Positions 8,479 to 16,736 are shown, numbered from the stretch's first letter. The stretch: 36,844 bases of DNA from Rhizobiales bacterium 24-66-13 (GCA_002257205.1 NCHM01000011.1:1-36844), one strand, 5' to 3'. Translations and numbers: made by a program. The notes: generated by a model from the sequence alone, not told the origin.

Positions 8479-9276
8479 TCAGGCGGCCGTCCGACCGAAC
8501 GCGGCATGAACGATGCCCAGTCCCGAAATCTCGGCCGTCACGCGGTCGCCTGGGGATATGGGTACCATCGGCCCGAGTGCACCTGTCAGGATGAGATCCC
8601 CGGCCGCGAGCGGGGTGCCGAATGCCGCCATCTTGCGCACGAGCCACAGTGCGGCGTTCAGGGGGTGGCCAAGACAAGCGGCCCCGCTGCCGCTAGAGAT
8701 CTTCTCGCCGCCGCGCGTCATGATCATCGGCAACAGCTTGAGATCCAACCCCGCAAGAGGCACTGGCACCGCGCCGAGAACGACGAGGCCGGAGGAGGCG
8801 TTGTCAGCGACAGTGTCGTTAAACCGGATATCCCATCCCGCAATGCGGCTACCCACCACTTCGATGGCAGGAAGGGCGAAGTCGACGGCTTGGATCAGTT
8901 CCGTCAGCGGCGCGTCCGCGGCGGGAAGATCGCGCTTTAGGACCAGCGCGATCTCAGCTTCGACCTTCGGCTGCATGAGCCGGGCCACCGGGATTTCTTC
9001 GTCGTCGCCGAAGATCATGTCGGAAAAGAGCGTGCCGAAGTCCGGCTGGTCGACACCGAGCTGGGCTTGAACCGCCTTCGCGGTCAGTCCGATTTTGCGA
9101 CCGACGACCCTGCGGCCTCGACCCCGCCAGTATTCGACATTGGCGCGCTGAACGGCATAGGCGGTCTCCCCGCCGTCGTCGGGCAGCCGGCCTCGGATCG
9201 GGGCGATCGCCGTGCCACTCTCTTCCGCGGCTCTCAATTCGGCGGCCAGCGCTGTGACAAGTTCTGAAGAGGGCAT
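8479..9276 (-). CDS. mhpD: 2-hydroxypenta-2,4-dienoate hydratase (MhpD-like)
   Basis: A 265-residue cytoplasmic protein of the 2-keto-4-pentenoate hydratase / FAH-related fold. It adds water to the 2-hydroxydienoate released by the meta-cleavage hydrolase to give a 4-hydroxy-2-oxo acid. The motif VVGRKIGLT is at about 57-65, and the metal-binding acidic residues lie at E106 and E108 (PKVEAEIAL) and E139 ([12 protein letters not shown]); to my recollection these positions coincide with those in E. coli MhpD. A conserved [10 protein letters not shown] segment follows near residue 203. The start at 9276 has AGGAGA 6 bases upstream. It follows the hydroxylase gene by 54 bases and is probably co-transcribed with it from the promoter near 11298. 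Confidence 0.9.
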   Translation of the reverse strand: MPSSELVTALAAELRAAEESGTAIAPIRGRLPDDGGETAYAVQRANVEYWRGRGRRVVGRKIGLTAKAVQAQLGVDQPDFGTLFSDMIFGDDEEIPVARLMQPKVEAEIALVLKRDLPAADAPLTELIQAVDFALPAIEVVGSRIAGWDIRFNDTVADNASSGLVVLGAVPVPLAGLDLKLLPMIMTRGGEKISSGSGAACLGHPLNAALWLVRKMAAFGTPLAAGDLILTGALGPMVPISPGDRVTAEISGLGIVHAAFGRTAA

Positions 9277-9330
9277 CTTATGTCTCCTGAGCCGCGGCGG
9301 GCCATCGGGGCATTCGGTTCGGCAAGGGGG

Positions 9331-11064
9331 TCATTCGGCTGCGGCCACACCGTGCGGAAGCAGCAGCTCCGGCGCGGCATGGCCCTTGCGGGAGGTGTAG
9401 GCCATGGCCCTCGCAACGTCCCGGGAGACGTCTTTGACGCGCATCGGCGAGGAGGTGGCGGCCACGATGCGGTCGGGTCGCAGGAACACGATCGGCTCGG
9501 GCCAATTGCCGAACCAGTCCTTAAGGGACCCCTGCACGTCACCGATCTCCACAATGCCATGGAGGGGATCGGTACGGAAACCAAGCGCGTCGTCGGGACG
9601 GCTGCCAAGTTGAACGTCCGGCTTGACACTGATGAAGACGGCGCCGAGCTCGCGCCACATGGCGACTTGCTCCAAGTCCATATACTGCAAGGGATTGCTG
9701 CCCCAGGCGATGATCGCGAAGTTCGGCCCAATGACGTCGTCCAGCCGCACGACCTCCCCTGAGAGCCGGCGCACCCGCGGCTGTATGAAGAGACGGCCGA
9801 TCGGGCCCTTGCGCGGATCGCCGGTCCGGCTCGGCACCACGACGCCCCGGGTAAAGCGCGGCATGGGCTTGAAGCGCATTTCCAGAAGGTAGCGCTGGAC
9901 CGGAGGGATCAGGTTCAGGATGCGAGTGGTGACGTCACGGACCGTGTTCAGGAAAGCATAGGGGGGATTAAACACTTTGCCGACCATGACCGACAAGTCG
10001 ATCATCGCCTTGGCATGGTCGCGGCGCTCGTGCTGATAGGTGTCGAGCAGCTCTTCGCCGAGCCGGCCCCTTGCGACCATCGCCAGCTTCCATCCCAGAT
10101 TGGCCGCGTCGCGGATGCCGCTGTTGTAGCCCTGTCCCTGCCAGACCGGCATGATGTGTGCCGCGTCGCCCGCCAAAAGCACCCGCCCGACACGGAAGCG
10201 GGTGGCAAGGCGGGCATTGTGGTTGTAGATGCGCTGCCGGATCAGTTTCGCTCTGTCCGGGTCGTCGATGACCCGCGCGAGCAGCGCGCGGATGGCTTCG
10301 GGTCGGCTGAAATAGGCTTCGTCCTCGCCTTTCGTCACCATGAATTCGAACCGGCGCACGCCGTGCGGAAGCGCGGCGGAAACATAAGGCCGTTTCGGAT
10401 CGCAGCAGAGATAGAGATTCGGGGTGCCGACCGGGTCATTCTCGACGTCGATGACGAGCCACTTGTTCGGGGCGGTCTTCCCTTCGAAGGCCAGCCCGAG
10501 GGAGTCCCGCACCGGGCTGCGCCCGCCGTCAGCACCGACGAGATAGGCGGCCTCGATCGTATATTCTCCCTCCGCACCGGCGACGTGCGCGACGACGCGG
10601 TCGGCGTCCTGCCTGAGCCCAACGAAGCTGGTGGCGAAGCGGACTTGAACATTCGGGAAGCGCGACAGTCCTTCGAAGAGAATGCGGTCGGCCTGCGGTT
10701 GGATGAAGGCGTTGCGGCGCGACCATCCGAATTCGTCGGTGCGCGGCTCGATCGAGGCCCAGCAGCGGCCCGACGCGGTTAGAAAACGCATCCAGTGATT
10801 GGGCGTCGTATGCGGCTCGATCGCGTCGGCCAGACCAATGGCCTGCATGGTGCGCATGGATTCATCGTCGATGCCAATGGCGCGAGGATAGTCGATGAGC
10901 TGCGCAAGACTTTCTATGACGATGGTCTGGATGCCATATCCGCCGAGATAATTGGCCAGCGTGAGACCAACCGGGCCTGCTCCGACGATTAAGACCTCAG
11001 TTTTTACAGTAGATAGGCTCTGATCTGTGGCGTCACGGCCAGAGGTGCTCGGATTGGCGTGCAT
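9331..11064 (-). CDS. mhpA: FAD-dependent aromatic hydroxylase (MhpA-like)
   Basis: A 577-residue group A flavoprotein monooxygenase. Near the N-terminus it has an FAD-binding GxGxxG (LIVGAGPVGLTLANYL), the central DG motif (YLVGADGGRSPVRDSLGL) and the GD motif (GRVLLAGDAAHIMPVWQGQG), then a C-terminal thioredoxin-like region of about 180 residues as in phenol/resorcinol-type hydroxylases and MhpA. The enzyme would add a second ortho hydroxyl to a phenolic acid using NAD(P)H and O2, making the catechol used by the ring-cleaving dioxygenase. I start at ATG 11064 because GGAGGA lies 6 bases upstream; the in-frame TTG at 11070 abuts that site. The gene is divergent from the MhpR-like regulator. 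The exact substrate is not shown by sequence. Confidence 0.9.
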   Translation of the reverse strand: MHANPSTSGRDATDQSLSTVKTEVLIVGAGPVGLTLANYLGGYGIQTIVIESLAQLIDYPRAIGIDDESMRTMQAIGLADAIEPHTTPNHWMRFLTASGRCWASIEPRTDEFGWSRRNAFIQPQADRILFEGLSRFPNVQVRFATSFVGLRQDADRVVAHVAGAEGEYTIEAAYLVGADGGRSPVRDSLGLAFEGKTAPNKWLVIDVENDPVGTPNLYLCCDPKRPYVSAALPHGVRRFEFMVTKGEDEAYFSRPEAIRALLARVIDDPDRAKLIRQRIYNHNARLATRFRVGRVLLAGDAAHIMPVWQGQGYNSGIRDAANLGWKLAMVARGRLGEELLDTYQHERRDHAKAMIDLSVMVGKVFNPPYAFLNTVRDVTTRILNLIPPVQRYLLEMRFKPMPRFTRGVVVPSRTGDPRKGPIGRLFIQPRVRRLSGEVVRLDDVIGPNFAIIAWGSNPLQYMDLEQVAMWRELGAVFISVKPDVQLGSRPDDALGFRTDPLHGIVEIGDVQGSLKDWFGNWPEPIVFLRPDRIVAATSSPMRVKDVSRDVARAMAYTSRKGHAAPELLLPHGVAAAE

Positions 11065-11224
11065 GGGCAATCCTCCATGGACAAGAGCGAACGCGCGCGA
11101 GCCCGATACGGCCTCCCGCGAGGCAGGTCGTCGCGGATCACGTGCAGGGAATGGGAAGGGAACGTTTTTCGCGGACGGATCAGGAACGCTGGATCGCGCA
11201 CAGACCGAAGTCGCTTCGGCACGT

Positions 11225-11248
11225 TTATGCCACGTTATGGCTAGTCAT
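11225..11248 (-). other. 7-codon leader ORF in the hydroxylase leader
   Basis: GGAGGAAGCTG precedes ATG at 11248, and the frame MTSHNVA stops with TAA at 11225. It lies inside the predicted 234-base leader of the hydroxylase mRNA. The ribosome binding site is better than chance would usually give, and a similar arrangement occurs in the Liv operon leader. It could be a leader peptide or a chance start. Confidence 0.25.
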
Positions 11249-11262
11249 CAGCTTCCTCCGCA

Positions 11263-11286
11263 TGGAACCCATTCAGGCAGGTTCCA
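11263..11286. promoter_or_regulatory. Inverted repeat between regulator and hydroxylase
   Basis: TGGAACC (11263-11269) and GGTTCCA (11280-11286) form a perfect inverted repeat with a 10-base spacer. It would lie just downstream of the predicted hydroxylase transcription start (about +12 to +35), a position suited to a repressor or an mRNA hairpin. No protein is assigned. Confidence 0.35.
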
Positions 11287-11297
11287 ACTTTTTCTTA

Positions 11298-11364
11298 AGA
11301 GGACGCTATCGTCGGCATTGCTAGGGCTGCAATGGCCATGTCATCTATGTTCACTGAGTGCACG
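11298..11364 (-). promoter_or_regulatory. Predicted MhpR-type promoter of the hydroxylase operon
   Basis: Operator-like site at 11348-11364 (half-sites GTTCAC and GTGCAC, spacer TGA), 15 bases before -35 TTGCAG (11327-11332), a 16-base spacer and -10 GATAGC (11305-11310). The predicted start is near 11298, with the operator centred at -58. The site also lies 20 bases before the GTG of the regulator gene, so autoregulation is possible. Confidence 0.6.
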
Positions 11365-11383
11365 GGAAATCAGGACGGTTGGG

Positions 11384-12181
11384 GTGGGGTCGAACGCCGA
11401 ATCTCCTTACAAGACAGTGCAGGGCCTCTCGCGTGGGCTTGCGGTTTTGCGGGCGCTGAACCAAGCAGAAGGCGGGTGGGCGACAATACGGGAACTGTCT
11501 GAAGCAACGGGGCTGCATAGAACGACGATCCGTCGTCTGCTGGAGACGCTTCAGGACGAGGGTCTCCTGCGCCGCTCCAACTCGGATGACAGCTATCGGC
11601 TGACCCCGGAAGTCCGGAACCTGAGCGAGGGCTATCGCGAGGAGGAATGGATATCGCAAGTGGCCTCCAACGTCCTCGGCGAATTGCTGCTCAAGGTCGT
11701 CTGGCCCTCGGATCTGGCAACATTGGACGGACTGGACATGTGTGTGCGCGAAACCACGCATCGCTTCAGTCCGCTCTCGTTCAATAGTGTGACCGTTCGC
11801 AGACGTATGTCCTTGACGCAGACTTCGGTCGGTCGAGCTTATCTTGCCTTCTGCCCGGACGATGAACGTGAGGAATTGATCGATCGGCTGGCGGCGCAGC
11901 CGGGCTCGCGCTTGGTTGGGCGGGGCCGCGAAGCCTTCCGGAGCCTGCTGAACCAGCACAGGCAAGCCGGCCATGCCCACAACAATGGCGAATGGGAGCA
12001 GGAGCCGAGGATCCTCGCCTTGGCGGTGCCAGTGCTTCACGGCGGGAGGGTGGCGGGCTGCATCAACATCGTCATGCTGCGGTCTGCGCTTACGCTAGCC
12101 GATGCGCGGAAAAAATTCCTCGTCCCGTTACGATCCGCAGCCAGCAAGATTGAGGATTATCTTTCTTCTCCCCGCGTATAG
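11384..12181 (+). CDS. mhpR: IclR-family regulator, MhpR-like
   Basis: A 265-residue IclR-type regulator. The N-terminal winged helix (YKTVQGLSRGLAVLRAL, then TGLHRTTIRRLLETLQDEG, residues about 8-70) is followed by the IclR effector domain (about 80-260). Near-identity of motifs to E. coli MhpR is visible in the helix-turn-helix, in EEEWIS, and in VVWPSDLATLD and RETTHRFSPLSF. I choose GTG 11384: AGGA lies 9 bases upstream, the length fits the family, and upstream in-frame sequence is non-homologous. MhpR activates hydroxyphenylpropionate degradation genes with the substrate as inducer; here the effector is unknown. It is divergent from the hydroxylase and convergent with the dioxygenase, and is separated from the latter by a strong terminator. 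Confidence 0.9.
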   Translation: MGSNAESPYKTVQGLSRGLAVLRALNQAEGGWATIRELSEATGLHRTTIRRLLETLQDEGLLRRSNSDDSYRLTPEVRNLSEGYREEEWISQVASNVLGELLLKVVWPSDLATLDGLDMCVRETTHRFSPLSFNSVTVRRRMSLTQTSVGRAYLAFCPDDEREELIDRLAAQPGSRLVGRGREAFRSLLNQHRQAGHAHNNGEWEQEPRILALAVPVLHGGRVAGCINIVMLRSALTLADARKKFLVPLRSAASKIEDYLSSPRV

Positions 12182-12211
12182 AAAAAGGGCCGGGAAACCC
12201 GGCCCTTTTTC
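12181..12211. terminator. Bidirectional intrinsic terminator
   Basis: AAAAAGGGCCGGG and CCCGGCCCTTTTT pair perfectly around a three-base AAA loop, giving a GC stem with A- and T-runs on both sides. It sits exactly between the stops of the convergent regulator (plus) and dioxygenase (minus) genes and can terminate both. Confidence 0.93.
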
Positions 12212-13218
12212 TACTTCCGGCGCAGACCGGCCGATCCTGTTGTATCCCGGCCTCGGCTGCCTGGAGCGGTGTCTATGGGGTCGCCGTACCAGGTCAGGCC
12301 CTCGGGGAAGTTTTCCTTCTTCCATTCGATGGCTTCCCAATCCGGGTCGAAGATCAAATAACCGCCGGCATAAAGTTCGACGCGGTGATCCGAGCCGGGG
12401 TCGAACACATAGAGATACATTGCCTGACCGATGCCGTGCTTCCCCGGACCGACGCCGTAGGAAACCTCCAGGTCGCGGAGCACGTCGGCGGCGGTGAGCA
12501 CGTCGGAGAAATCCTGCAGGTTGAAGGCAACGTGGTGAAGCTGAGCCTTCTTGTCCAGACGATTGGCGACGATGGCGAGATCGTGCATCTGGGGCGTTAC
12601 CGACATCCACGACGCCATCACCGTGTCCGGCTGATCTGGCAGATAAGCAAATTCCCGGCGTTTGAAGCCAAGGTTGTCCCTCACCCACTGCTCGGCCTGG
12701 TTGATGGTCGACGGCGATGTCTGGATGTTGAAATGATCGATCCGGCGCACCCCGAGACCCCGGCGCTTCGACGAGTTCGAAGGCAGTCGCGAACGCAACG
12801 CCTCAGGTGCCCGCGGCTTATCGATATCGAAATAGAGTTCGAACGGGTGTTCGCCGCCGGGGAGGAGAAAACGGATCGCCGTCCCGCGGCCCGCTTCCGT
12901 GCCCGCCGGCACTTCGACAACCTCGATGTCCTGCTGCTTCAGAGCATCGTGGAAGAGTTCGACATCCTGGGGCCGCCTGACGCGAAAGCTGTAGGCATTG
13001 ACGATCGCTTCGTCCTGCTCGGTCAGCACCAAGGAGTGGTGGCCGAGTTCCTGGTAGCAGCGAAGATAGGAGACGTTGCCCCGGCGTTCGACCTCCTCCA
13101 TTCCGAGGGTGTCACGGAAGAACGAAAGGGATTTCTCGAGGCTCTTTGTCCCGAGGTTGATTGACCCGCACTGGGCGATCTGCGGACCGGGATCGAAGCG
13201 ATCTGAGAGCAGCGACAT
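12211..13218 (-). CDS. Two-domain VOC extradiol (catechol 2,3-type) dioxygenase
   Basis: A 335-residue type I extradiol dioxygenase built from two vicinal-oxygen-chelate domains (about 15-135 and 158-290) plus a C-terminal tail of about 45 residues. The expected iron ligands are visible: His162 (RIDHFNIQ), His228 or 229 (QLHHVAF) and Glu281 (RVELYAGG). Second-sphere residues His212, His261 (GKHGIG) and Tyr270 line up with those of XylE/BphC-type enzymes. It would open a catechol next to its hydroxyls with Fe(II) and O2. Start ATG 13218 has GGAGGA 4 bases upstream. In E. coli this step is done by MhpB, an unrelated LigB-type enzyme, so this cluster uses a different ring-cleavage family. The predicted leader is about 390 bases and contains a MITE-like insertion. 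Confidence 0.9.
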   Translation of the reverse strand: MSLLSDRFDPGPQIAQCGSINLGTKSLEKSLSFFRDTLGMEEVERRGNVSYLRCYQELGHHSLVLTEQDEAIVNAYSFRVRRPQDVELFHDALKQQDIEVVEVPAGTEAGRGTAIRFLLPGGEHPFELYFDIDKPRAPEALRSRLPSNSSKRRGLGVRRIDHFNIQTSPSTINQAEQWVRDNLGFKRREFAYLPDQPDTVMASWMSVTPQMHDLAIVANRLDKKAQLHHVAFNLQDFSDVLTAADVLRDLEVSYGVGPGKHGIGQAMYLYVFDPGSDHRVELYAGGYLIFDPDWEAIEWKKENFPEGLTWYGDPIDTAPGSRGRDTTGSAGLRRK

Positions 13219-13345
13219 TGATTCCTCCAACATATTGTGATGGGATTTTTGTGCGGCGATCCGTGCTTTAAACGGCCGTGCCGATCGTCCACCTGACACC
13301 GAGCGGCGACGGCCCCCGCTGCGAGAATGTGCAGAGCACGTCCTG

Positions 13346-13509
13346 AGAGCCTGTTTGGAAAAGTCGGACGGGTCGGTCCGCCGGGTCTTTCCGGCGCCCG
13401 GTTCGTCGAAACCTTGGCCCGATGCACGGCATCGCGCCGGCGGCTTCTCCTGCCGGATCGCCAAAAATCCCTCGACGGCCCTCAGCCGCCGATTTCCCAA
13501 ACAGGCTCT
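13346..13509. mobile_element. 164-bp MITE-like element with 17-bp terminal inverted repeats
   Basis: The ends AGAGCCTGTTTGGAAAA (13346-13362) and TTTCCCAAACAGGCTCT (13493-13509) match at 16 of 17 positions when inverted. The interior has no transposase-length frame. GAGCCTGTTTGG-type ends occur in IS5-like elements as far as I recall. Flanking trinucleotides TGA and TAA would fit a TNA target preference, but they are not an exact duplication. It lies between the dioxygenase start and its predicted promoter. Confidence 0.6.
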
Positions 13510-13607
13510 AAGCGACATCGCGCCAGGCACTGGGCCACCGCGCACATGGCCCGCAAACCCGATGCCTGAAAACAGCCTCTGAGCGGGCCGTTTTCCGCTC
13601 CCACAAC

Positions 13608-13675
13608 ACCGACTGCTAGCAAGGGTGCGCCTGCATCCACAATGCGAGACGCGCAGCCAGTGCGCACAGTGCACA
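13608..13675 (-). promoter_or_regulatory. Predicted MhpR-type promoter of the dioxygenase gene
   Basis: Operator-like site at 13659-13675 (half-sites GTGCGC and GTGCAC, spacer ACA), 16 bases before -35 TTGTGG (13637-13642), a 16-base spacer and -10 GCTAGC (13615-13620), which differs by one base from the GATAGC of the two promoters above. The predicted start is near 13608, with the operator at about -59. Confidence 0.5.
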
Positions 13676-13779
13676 TGCCTGCCCGCCGAATGGCCCGGCC
13701 TGCGTCAGCCGGCCTGAAGACGCCGGTTGGGGTCGCGCCACTCGGGCGTCGCGCCGTCGCGCACGCCCGCGCACCGGCC

Positions 13780-13846
13780 GGTGCACTCCGTGCCCACGAT
13801 GACAGGACTGGTTGTCGGGCCTCGGTTACCGCTGGTACCACTCGCC
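13780..13846 (+). promoter_or_regulatory. Predicted MhpR-type promoter of the hydrolase gene
   Basis: Operator-like site at 13780-13796 (half-sites GTGCAC and GTGCCC, spacer TCC), 15 bases before -35 TTGTCG (13812-13817), a 16-base spacer and a weak -10 GGTACC (13834-13839). The predicted start is near 13846, with the operator at -58. By my count it matches the remembered E. coli MhpR operator at 13 of 17 positions, the best of the four. Confidence 0.5.
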
Positions 13847-13995
13847 GCTGACCGTGTCCGGCTTGGGGCAGGTCTCGTGCCTAACAAGAGGAATGCGGCT
13901 CACAGAATGAGCCGTGGCGATCCATGGGATCTTCGTCCGAAATCCATGGCCCGTTTCGCTTCAGAGCCTCGACGGCAATTGAGGGAGGGCCCCGC

Positions 13996-14862
13996 ATGGG
14001 TCAGGACTTTTCCGAATCCGCCACCAGCCGTTTCGCCAAGATTTCCGACGGCGGGCAGCAATTCAATATTCATTACAATGACTGCGACCCCGGCACGGGA
14101 GGTGAGACGATCGTCATGCTCCACGGCTCCGGGCCGGGGGCCAGTGGCTGGGCCAACTTCAATCGCAACATCACGCCCCTGACCGACGCCGGCTATCGCG
14201 TGGTCCTTCTTGATTGCCCCGGCTGGAGCAAGAGCGACACGGTCATATGCACCGGCTCACGATCGGAGCTGAATGCGCGGATCCTCAAGGGGCTGGTGGA
14301 TCACCTCAAGCTGGAGAGCCTCCACATACTGGGCAATTCCATGGGAGGGCACAGCGCCGTGGCCTTCGCGCTGGCCCATCCGAACCGCGTCGGCAAACTC
14401 GTGCTGATGGGTGGCGGAACCGGGGGCGTCAGTTCATTCGTGCCGATGCCAACGGAGGGCATCAAGCTGCTTCAGGCCCTGTATCGCGATCCAACGATTG
14501 AGAGCTTGAAGAGGATGATGAACGTCTTCGTCTTCGACGCGAGCGACCTGACCGAAGATTTGTTCCAGGCCCGGCTCGAAAACATGCTGGCGCGGCGGGA
14601 TCATCTTGAGAATTTCGTAAAGAGCTCGGCCGCCAACCCACGCCAGTTTCCCGACGTCGGCCACCGCCTCGGCGAGATTTCCGCTCCGACGTTGGTCATC
14701 TGGGGCCGCAACGACCGCTTCGTCCCGCTCGATGTGGGTCTTCGTCTTGTTGCAGGGATCGCGAATTCGGAGCTTCACGTCTTCAACAATTGCGGCCACT
14801 GGGCGCAATGGGAGCACTCCGCCAAGTTCAATCGCATGGTCCTGGACTTCCTCAAGCACTGA
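13996..14862 (+). CDS. mhpC: Meta-cleavage product hydrolase (MhpC-like, C-C bond hydrolase)
   Basis: A 288-residue alpha/beta hydrolase. The oxyanion segment [15 protein letters not shown] (about 41-55) is typical of MhpC/BphD-type C-C hydrolases. The triad is Ser115 in GNSMGG, Asp240 in WGRNDRFVP and His268 in [10 protein letters not shown]. It would split the ring-opened product of the dioxygenase into an organic acid and a 2-hydroxydienoate for the hydratase. ATG 13996 has GAGGGAGGG 7 bases upstream; an in-frame ATG at 13924 would add 24 residues without family support. It is divergent from the dioxygenase and heads a plus-strand group with the FAH-like and SDR genes. Confidence 0.92.
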   Translation: MGQDFSESATSRFAKISDGGQQFNIHYNDCDPGTGGETIVMLHGSGPGASGWANFNRNITPLTDAGYRVVLLDCPGWSKSDTVICTGSRSELNARILKGLVDHLKLESLHILGNSMGGHSAVAFALAHPNRVGKLVLMGGGTGGVSSFVPMPTEGIKLLQALYRDPTIESLKRMMNVFVFDASDLTEDLFQARLENMLARRDHLENFVKSSAANPRQFPDVGHRLGEISAPTLVIWGRNDRFVPLDVGLRLVAGIANSELHVFNNCGHWAQWEHSAKFNRMVLDFLKH

Positions 14863-15123
14863 GGTCGCCGGGCAAGATATCGCCTGTGCCCATCCTGCTG
14901 CCTCGCTCAGGCCGGGCGAACTCCGGGTCAATCTCCATTGCCACGACGCGTGAAGTCGGCGTTGCCGATACGGTCGAATGCGGGAGACATCGGAAGGGAG
15001 CCTTCCGACCGCGATATTTTCGTGTCCGTGAGCCGCCCGGAGCATGCCCATCACCGAATGAATGCTTCGGCAGCAGATCGGCGCAGCCGTAGTTTCCCCA
15101 ATCACATCGCAGGAACCTGAACC
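14863..15123. other. 261-base gap, no feature seen
   Basis: The space between the hydrolase and the FAH-family gene has no recognisable gene, terminator or MhpR-type operator. Whether the FAH-family gene has its own promoter here cannot be told. Confidence 0.4.
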
Positions 15124-15978
15124 GTGAAATTGCTGCGTTATGGCCAGAAGGGCGACGAAAAGCCGGGGCTCGTCGACGCCGAAGGGCGTATTCGCGATCT
15201 CTCCGCTCATCTAACGGATATCAGCCCCGTGACGCTGGCGCCCCTTGTGCTCGCCGAATTGTCCCGCCTCGACCCGCTCTCGCTTCCCCTGGTCGAAGGC
15301 ACGCCACGACTTGGCGTGCCGATCGTCTCGGTCGGCAAGTTCATCGCCATTGGGCTGAATTATGTCGACCACGCCATCGAGGCCGATCTACCGATCCCCA
15401 AGGAACCGGTGGTCTTTACGAAGGCAATTTCCTCTCTCTCTGGGCCGAACGACACCGTGATGCTGCCAAAGGAGTCCGCGAAGGGCGATTGGGAAGTCGA
15501 ACTCGGCATCGTGATCGGCACCCGTGCCTCCTATGTGGAGGAGGAGGGCGCACTTGCTCATGTCGCCGGCTACTGCCTCGTCAACGATGTTTCCGAGCGC
15601 GAATACCAGCTCGAGCGTGGTGGCACCTGGGACAAGGGAAAAGGCTGCGACACATTCGGGCCTGTCGGCCCCTGGCTGGTGACACAAGATGAGGTCGGCG
15701 ATCCGCAGAATCTCGACATCTGGCTCGATGTGAACGGCGTGCGCATGCAGGCCGGCAATACCCGGACAATGATCTTCTCCTGTGCGGAGATCGTCAGCTA
15801 CCTCAGCCGGTTCATGACGCTGATGCCAGGCGACATCATCACCACCGGAACGCCGCCCGGAGTCGGCATGGGCAAGAAGCCGTCACCGATCTATCTCAGG
15901 CCCGGCGACGTGATGTCTCTTGGGATCGAAAGGCTTGGGAGCCAGCGCCAGGACGTCGTCGCCTGGACGCGCGCTTGA
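15124..15978 (+). CDS. Fumarylacetoacetate hydrolase-family enzyme
   Basis: A 284-residue FAH-family protein starting with GTG. The short N-terminal domain (about 1-65) precedes the FAH catalytic fold, which begins VGKFIAIGLNYVDHA. Metal ligands are visible as E124 and E126 (GDWEVELGIVIG) and D155 (CLVNDVSERE). The lid motif RGGTWDKGKGCDTFGPVGPW and the C-terminal TTGTPPGVGMG are typical. Family members hydrolyse acylpyruvates, isomerise or decarboxylate meta-pathway intermediates (HpaG type), or act on ureidoglycolate-like compounds. Its place after the C-C hydrolase suggests a role in processing the ring-cleavage product. The exact reaction is not determinable. Confidence 0.85.
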   Translation: MKLLRYGQKGDEKPGLVDAEGRIRDLSAHLTDISPVTLAPLVLAELSRLDPLSLPLVEGTPRLGVPIVSVGKFIAIGLNYVDHAIEADLPIPKEPVVFTKAISSLSGPNDTVMLPKESAKGDWEVELGIVIGTRASYVEEEGALAHVAGYCLVNDVSEREYQLERGGTWDKGKGCDTFGPVGPWLVTQDEVGDPQNLDIWLDVNGVRMQAGNTRTMIFSCAEIVSYLSRFMTLMPGDIITTGTPPGVGMGKKPSPIYLRPGDVMSLGIERLGSQRQDVVAWTRA

Positions 15979-15989
15979 GGAATTAAGCG

Positions 15990-16736
15990 ATGGTATTCGC
16001 CGAACGTTTTCGCAATCGCGCCGCCATCGTGACCGGCGGCGCTTCCGGCATTGGCGCTGACGTGGCAAGACGTCTGGTTGCCGAAGGTGCCAGAGTGAGC
16101 CTTTGGGATTTGCAGGTGGAAGCACTGGCTGCCGCCAGGACGGCGACGGGCGCTCATGATGTCCAGGCGCTCGACATCTGCAACGCCGCAGCGGTAACCC
16201 GGGCGATGGATGCGAGCATCATCGCTCTTGGCGGGCTCGACATTCTGGTGGCGAGCGCAGGCATTACCGGCCCCAATCTTCCGGTGCGGGACTATCCGGC
16301 CGATGCGTGGCGTCGGGTGATCGACGTGAACCTCAATGGCCTATTCTACTGCAACCAGGCCGCCATTCGCGCCATGGAGCCGAAGGACTACGGCCGGATC
16401 GTCAACATTGCTTCCATCTCCGGCAAGGAGGGGAACCCCAACGCCTCCGCCTATAGCGCCTCGAAGGCCGGTGTGATCGGCTTCACCAAAGCCCTGGGCA
16501 AAGAGATGGCCCGGACGAATATCCGGGTCAACTGCGTAACGCCGGCCGCGGTGCGGACGCCAATCTTCGATCAGATGACGCGGGAGCATATCGATTTCAT
16601 GCTGTCGAAGATTCCTGTCGGCCGCTTCGGAACGATTGAAGAAATGACCTCACTGGTGTGCTGGCTCGCCAGCGACGAGGCGTCCTTCTCGACCGGCGCC
16701 GTCTTCGACGTGTCCGGGGGCCGCGCGACCTATTGA
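15990..16736 (+). CDS. Short-chain dehydrogenase/reductase, probably NAD-dependent
   Basis: A 248-residue classical SDR. The cofactor motif TGGASGIG is at residues 15-22, and Asp40 at the end of the second strand (SLWDLQ) favours NAD over NADP. The structural motif is VASAGITG, with ASAG replacing the usual NNAG. The active site is Ser142 (IASISG), Tyr155 and Lys159 (YSASK). It starts 11 bases after the FAH-family stop, so the two are probably coupled. The substrate is unknown: it may oxidise a side-chain alcohol of the imported aromatic compound or a lower-pathway hydroxy acid. Confidence 0.9.
   Translation: MVFAERFRNRAAIVTGGASGIGADVARRLVAEGARVSLWDLQVEALAAARTATGAHDVQALDICNAAAVTRAMDASIIALGGLDILVASAGITGPNLPVRDYPADAWRRVIDVNLNGLFYCNQAAIRAMEPKDYGRIVNIASISGKEGNPNASAYSASKAGVIGFTKALGKEMARTNIRVNCVTPAAVRTPIFDQMTREHIDFMLSKIPVGRFGTIEEMTSLVCWLASDEASFSTGAVFDVSGGRATY

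Noticed and set aside
13346..13509. Complete insertion sequence
   Set aside because: Terminal inverted repeats are present, but there is no transposase-length frame between them and no exact target duplication.
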